A DNA stretch of 64,000 bases from Microvirga thermotolerans (GTDB taxonomy: Bacteria > Pseudomonadota > Alphaproteobacteria > Rhizobiales > Beijerinckiaceae). Shown here piece after piece: positions 63,229-64,000 of the stretch. Within the stretch, counting starts at the first letter, position 1. Every line of letters starts with the position of its first letter. The notes under the pieces are model-generated. The model was not told the origin of the DNA and ran no database searches. It saw only the letters and a list, made by a program, of their open reading frames with translations. Location of the stretch: the NCBI RefSeq assembly GCF_009363855.1, contig NZ_CP045423.1:884001-948000 (forward strand), in the 5' to 3' direction. A program made the position numbers and the translations under genes.

Positions 63229-64000
63229 AACCCCGTCACTTTCTCGACCTGTGCGACCTGTCCGGCGCCGAGATCCGTCACGTCCTGAAGATCGGCTCCG
63301 CCCTGAAGGCGAAGCGCCGCCGCGGCGAGCGGGCCAAGGAACGCCCCCTCGAGGGCAAGGTCCTCGCCATGGTGTTCGACAAGCCCTCCACCCGCACCCG
63401 CGTCTCGTTCGACGTGGGCATGCGCGAACTGGGGGGCGAGACCCTGATGCTGACCGGCAAGGAGATGCAGCTCGGCCGCGGCGAGACCATCGCCGACACG
63501 GCCCGCGTCCTGTCCCGCTACGTGGACGCCATCATGATCCGCACCCTCGACCATGCCATGGTGACGGAGCTGGCGCAGAACGCCTCGATCCCCGTCATCA
63601 ACGGCCTCACGAAGATGACGCATCCCTGCCAAATCATGGCGGACGTGATGACGTTCGAGGAGCATCGCGGATCCATCAAGGGCAGGACGATCGCCTGGTC
63701 GGGCGATGCCAACAATGTGCTCGCCTCCTGGGTGCATGCGGCCGCGCGGCTCGAATTCACGCTGCGGATCGCCTCGCCGCCGGAACTTGCGCCCCGCCCG
63801 GAGCTTTTGACATGGGCGAAGAGCGAAGGAGCGGACATCGTGGTCACCACCGACGCATTCGAGGCCGCGGAGGGCGCCGACGCGATCGTCACCGATTGCT
63901 GGGTCTCCATGGGCGACGAGGACGAGTTCCGCCGCCACAACCTCCTCAAGCCCTATCAGGTCAACGCCAAGCTCATCAGCGTCGCCGCCAAGGACGCGAT
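63225..64000 (+). CDS. argF: Ornithine carbamoyltransferase ArgF (3' end outside window)
   Basis: The visible 258 codons begin [17 protein letters not shown]. They contain the carbamoyl-phosphate motif [15 protein letters not shown] (about residues 52-66), the [11 protein letters not shown] block, the HPCQ motif in [14 protein letters not shown], and [13 protein letters not shown]. It makes citrulline from ornithine and carbamoyl phosphate. The start overlaps the argD stop, so argD-argF is one operon. The C-terminal part with the ornithine-binding HCLP motif is beyond the edge. Confidence 0.95.
   Translation, partial: MKPRHFLDLCDLSGAEIRHVLKIGSALKAKRRRGERAKERPLEGKVLAMVFDKPSTRTRVSFDVGMRELGGETLMLTGKEMQLGRGETIADTARVLSRYVDAIMIRTLDHAMVTELAQNASIPVINGLTKMTHPCQIMADVMTFEEHRGSIKGRTIAWSGDANNVLASWVHAAARLEFTLRIASPPELAPRPELLTWAKSEGADIVVTTDAFEAAEGADAIVTDCWVSMGDEDEFRRHNLLKPYQVNAKLISVAAKDA

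Overview
The window is high-G+C chromosomal DNA from an alphaproteobacterium, most likely of the order Hyphomicrobiales (Methylobacteriaceae/Microvirga-like; the genus is an inference). The basis is the gene set: GcrA, an RpoH-type sigma factor beside RluD, the serC leader RNA ahead of serC-serA, O-succinylhomoserine sulfhydrylase, an HWE-family histidine kinase, and the tol-pal-ybgF-tilS-ftsH-glmM order.

Layout. 1-11.8 kb: envelope and housekeeping block (tolA end, tolB, pal, cpoB/ybgF, tilS, ftsH, glmM, a beta-barrel protein). An opposite-strand pair (HdeD-like membrane protein and a cardiolipin synthase-like phospholipase D) splits tolB from pal. 11.9-16.4 kb: an RND efflux pump and its adaptor, with two palindromes in the upstream region. 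16.6-17.8 kb: a decayed polymorphic-toxin-like gene followed by an intact small gene that looks like its immunity partner. 17.8-27.5 kb: serine biosynthesis (serC leader RNA, serC, serA), an EamA transporter, a class I glutamine amidotransferase, purA, a membrane-anchored hypothetical protein, rpoH and rluD.

27.58-34.34 kb: a tRNA-Glu(CTC) gene carrying a 6.7-kb integrative element bounded by an 18-bp direct repeat of the tRNA 3' end. The element has visibly lower G+C. It encodes a Rep-like protein, small DNA-binding candidates, a serine recombinase, a C5 cytosine methyltransferase, an HNH nuclease, a Vsr mismatch endonuclease and a tyrosine integrase at the right end. It is best read as a small mobile restriction-modification island.

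34.4-43 kb: a small secreted protein, an unlisted 55-aa Myb-like gene, metZ, rfbB, gamma-glutamyltransferase, an MFS transporter, an SLT-domain protein and a repeat-rich non-coding stretch. 43-48.2 kb: cobalamin cluster (btuB under a cobalamin riboswitch, a divergent BtuF-like binding protein, cobQ, cobU/cobP). 48.2-61 kb: signalling and phosphate block: HWE kinase, a UPF0104 flippase-like protein, phoR, a large PAS-rich hybrid kinase on the other strand, then pstS-pstC-pstA-pstB-phoU-phoB behind a clear PHO box. 61.1-64 kb: gcrA, then argD-argF (argF runs off the window).

The points most worth a second look are the two-lesion toxin remnant with an apparently intact immunity gene, the tRNA-Glu element with its degenerate Rep-like protein and terminal repeats, and the terminator-like hairpin directly after the argD promoter. 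No CRISPR array, rRNA or insertion sequence was seen.
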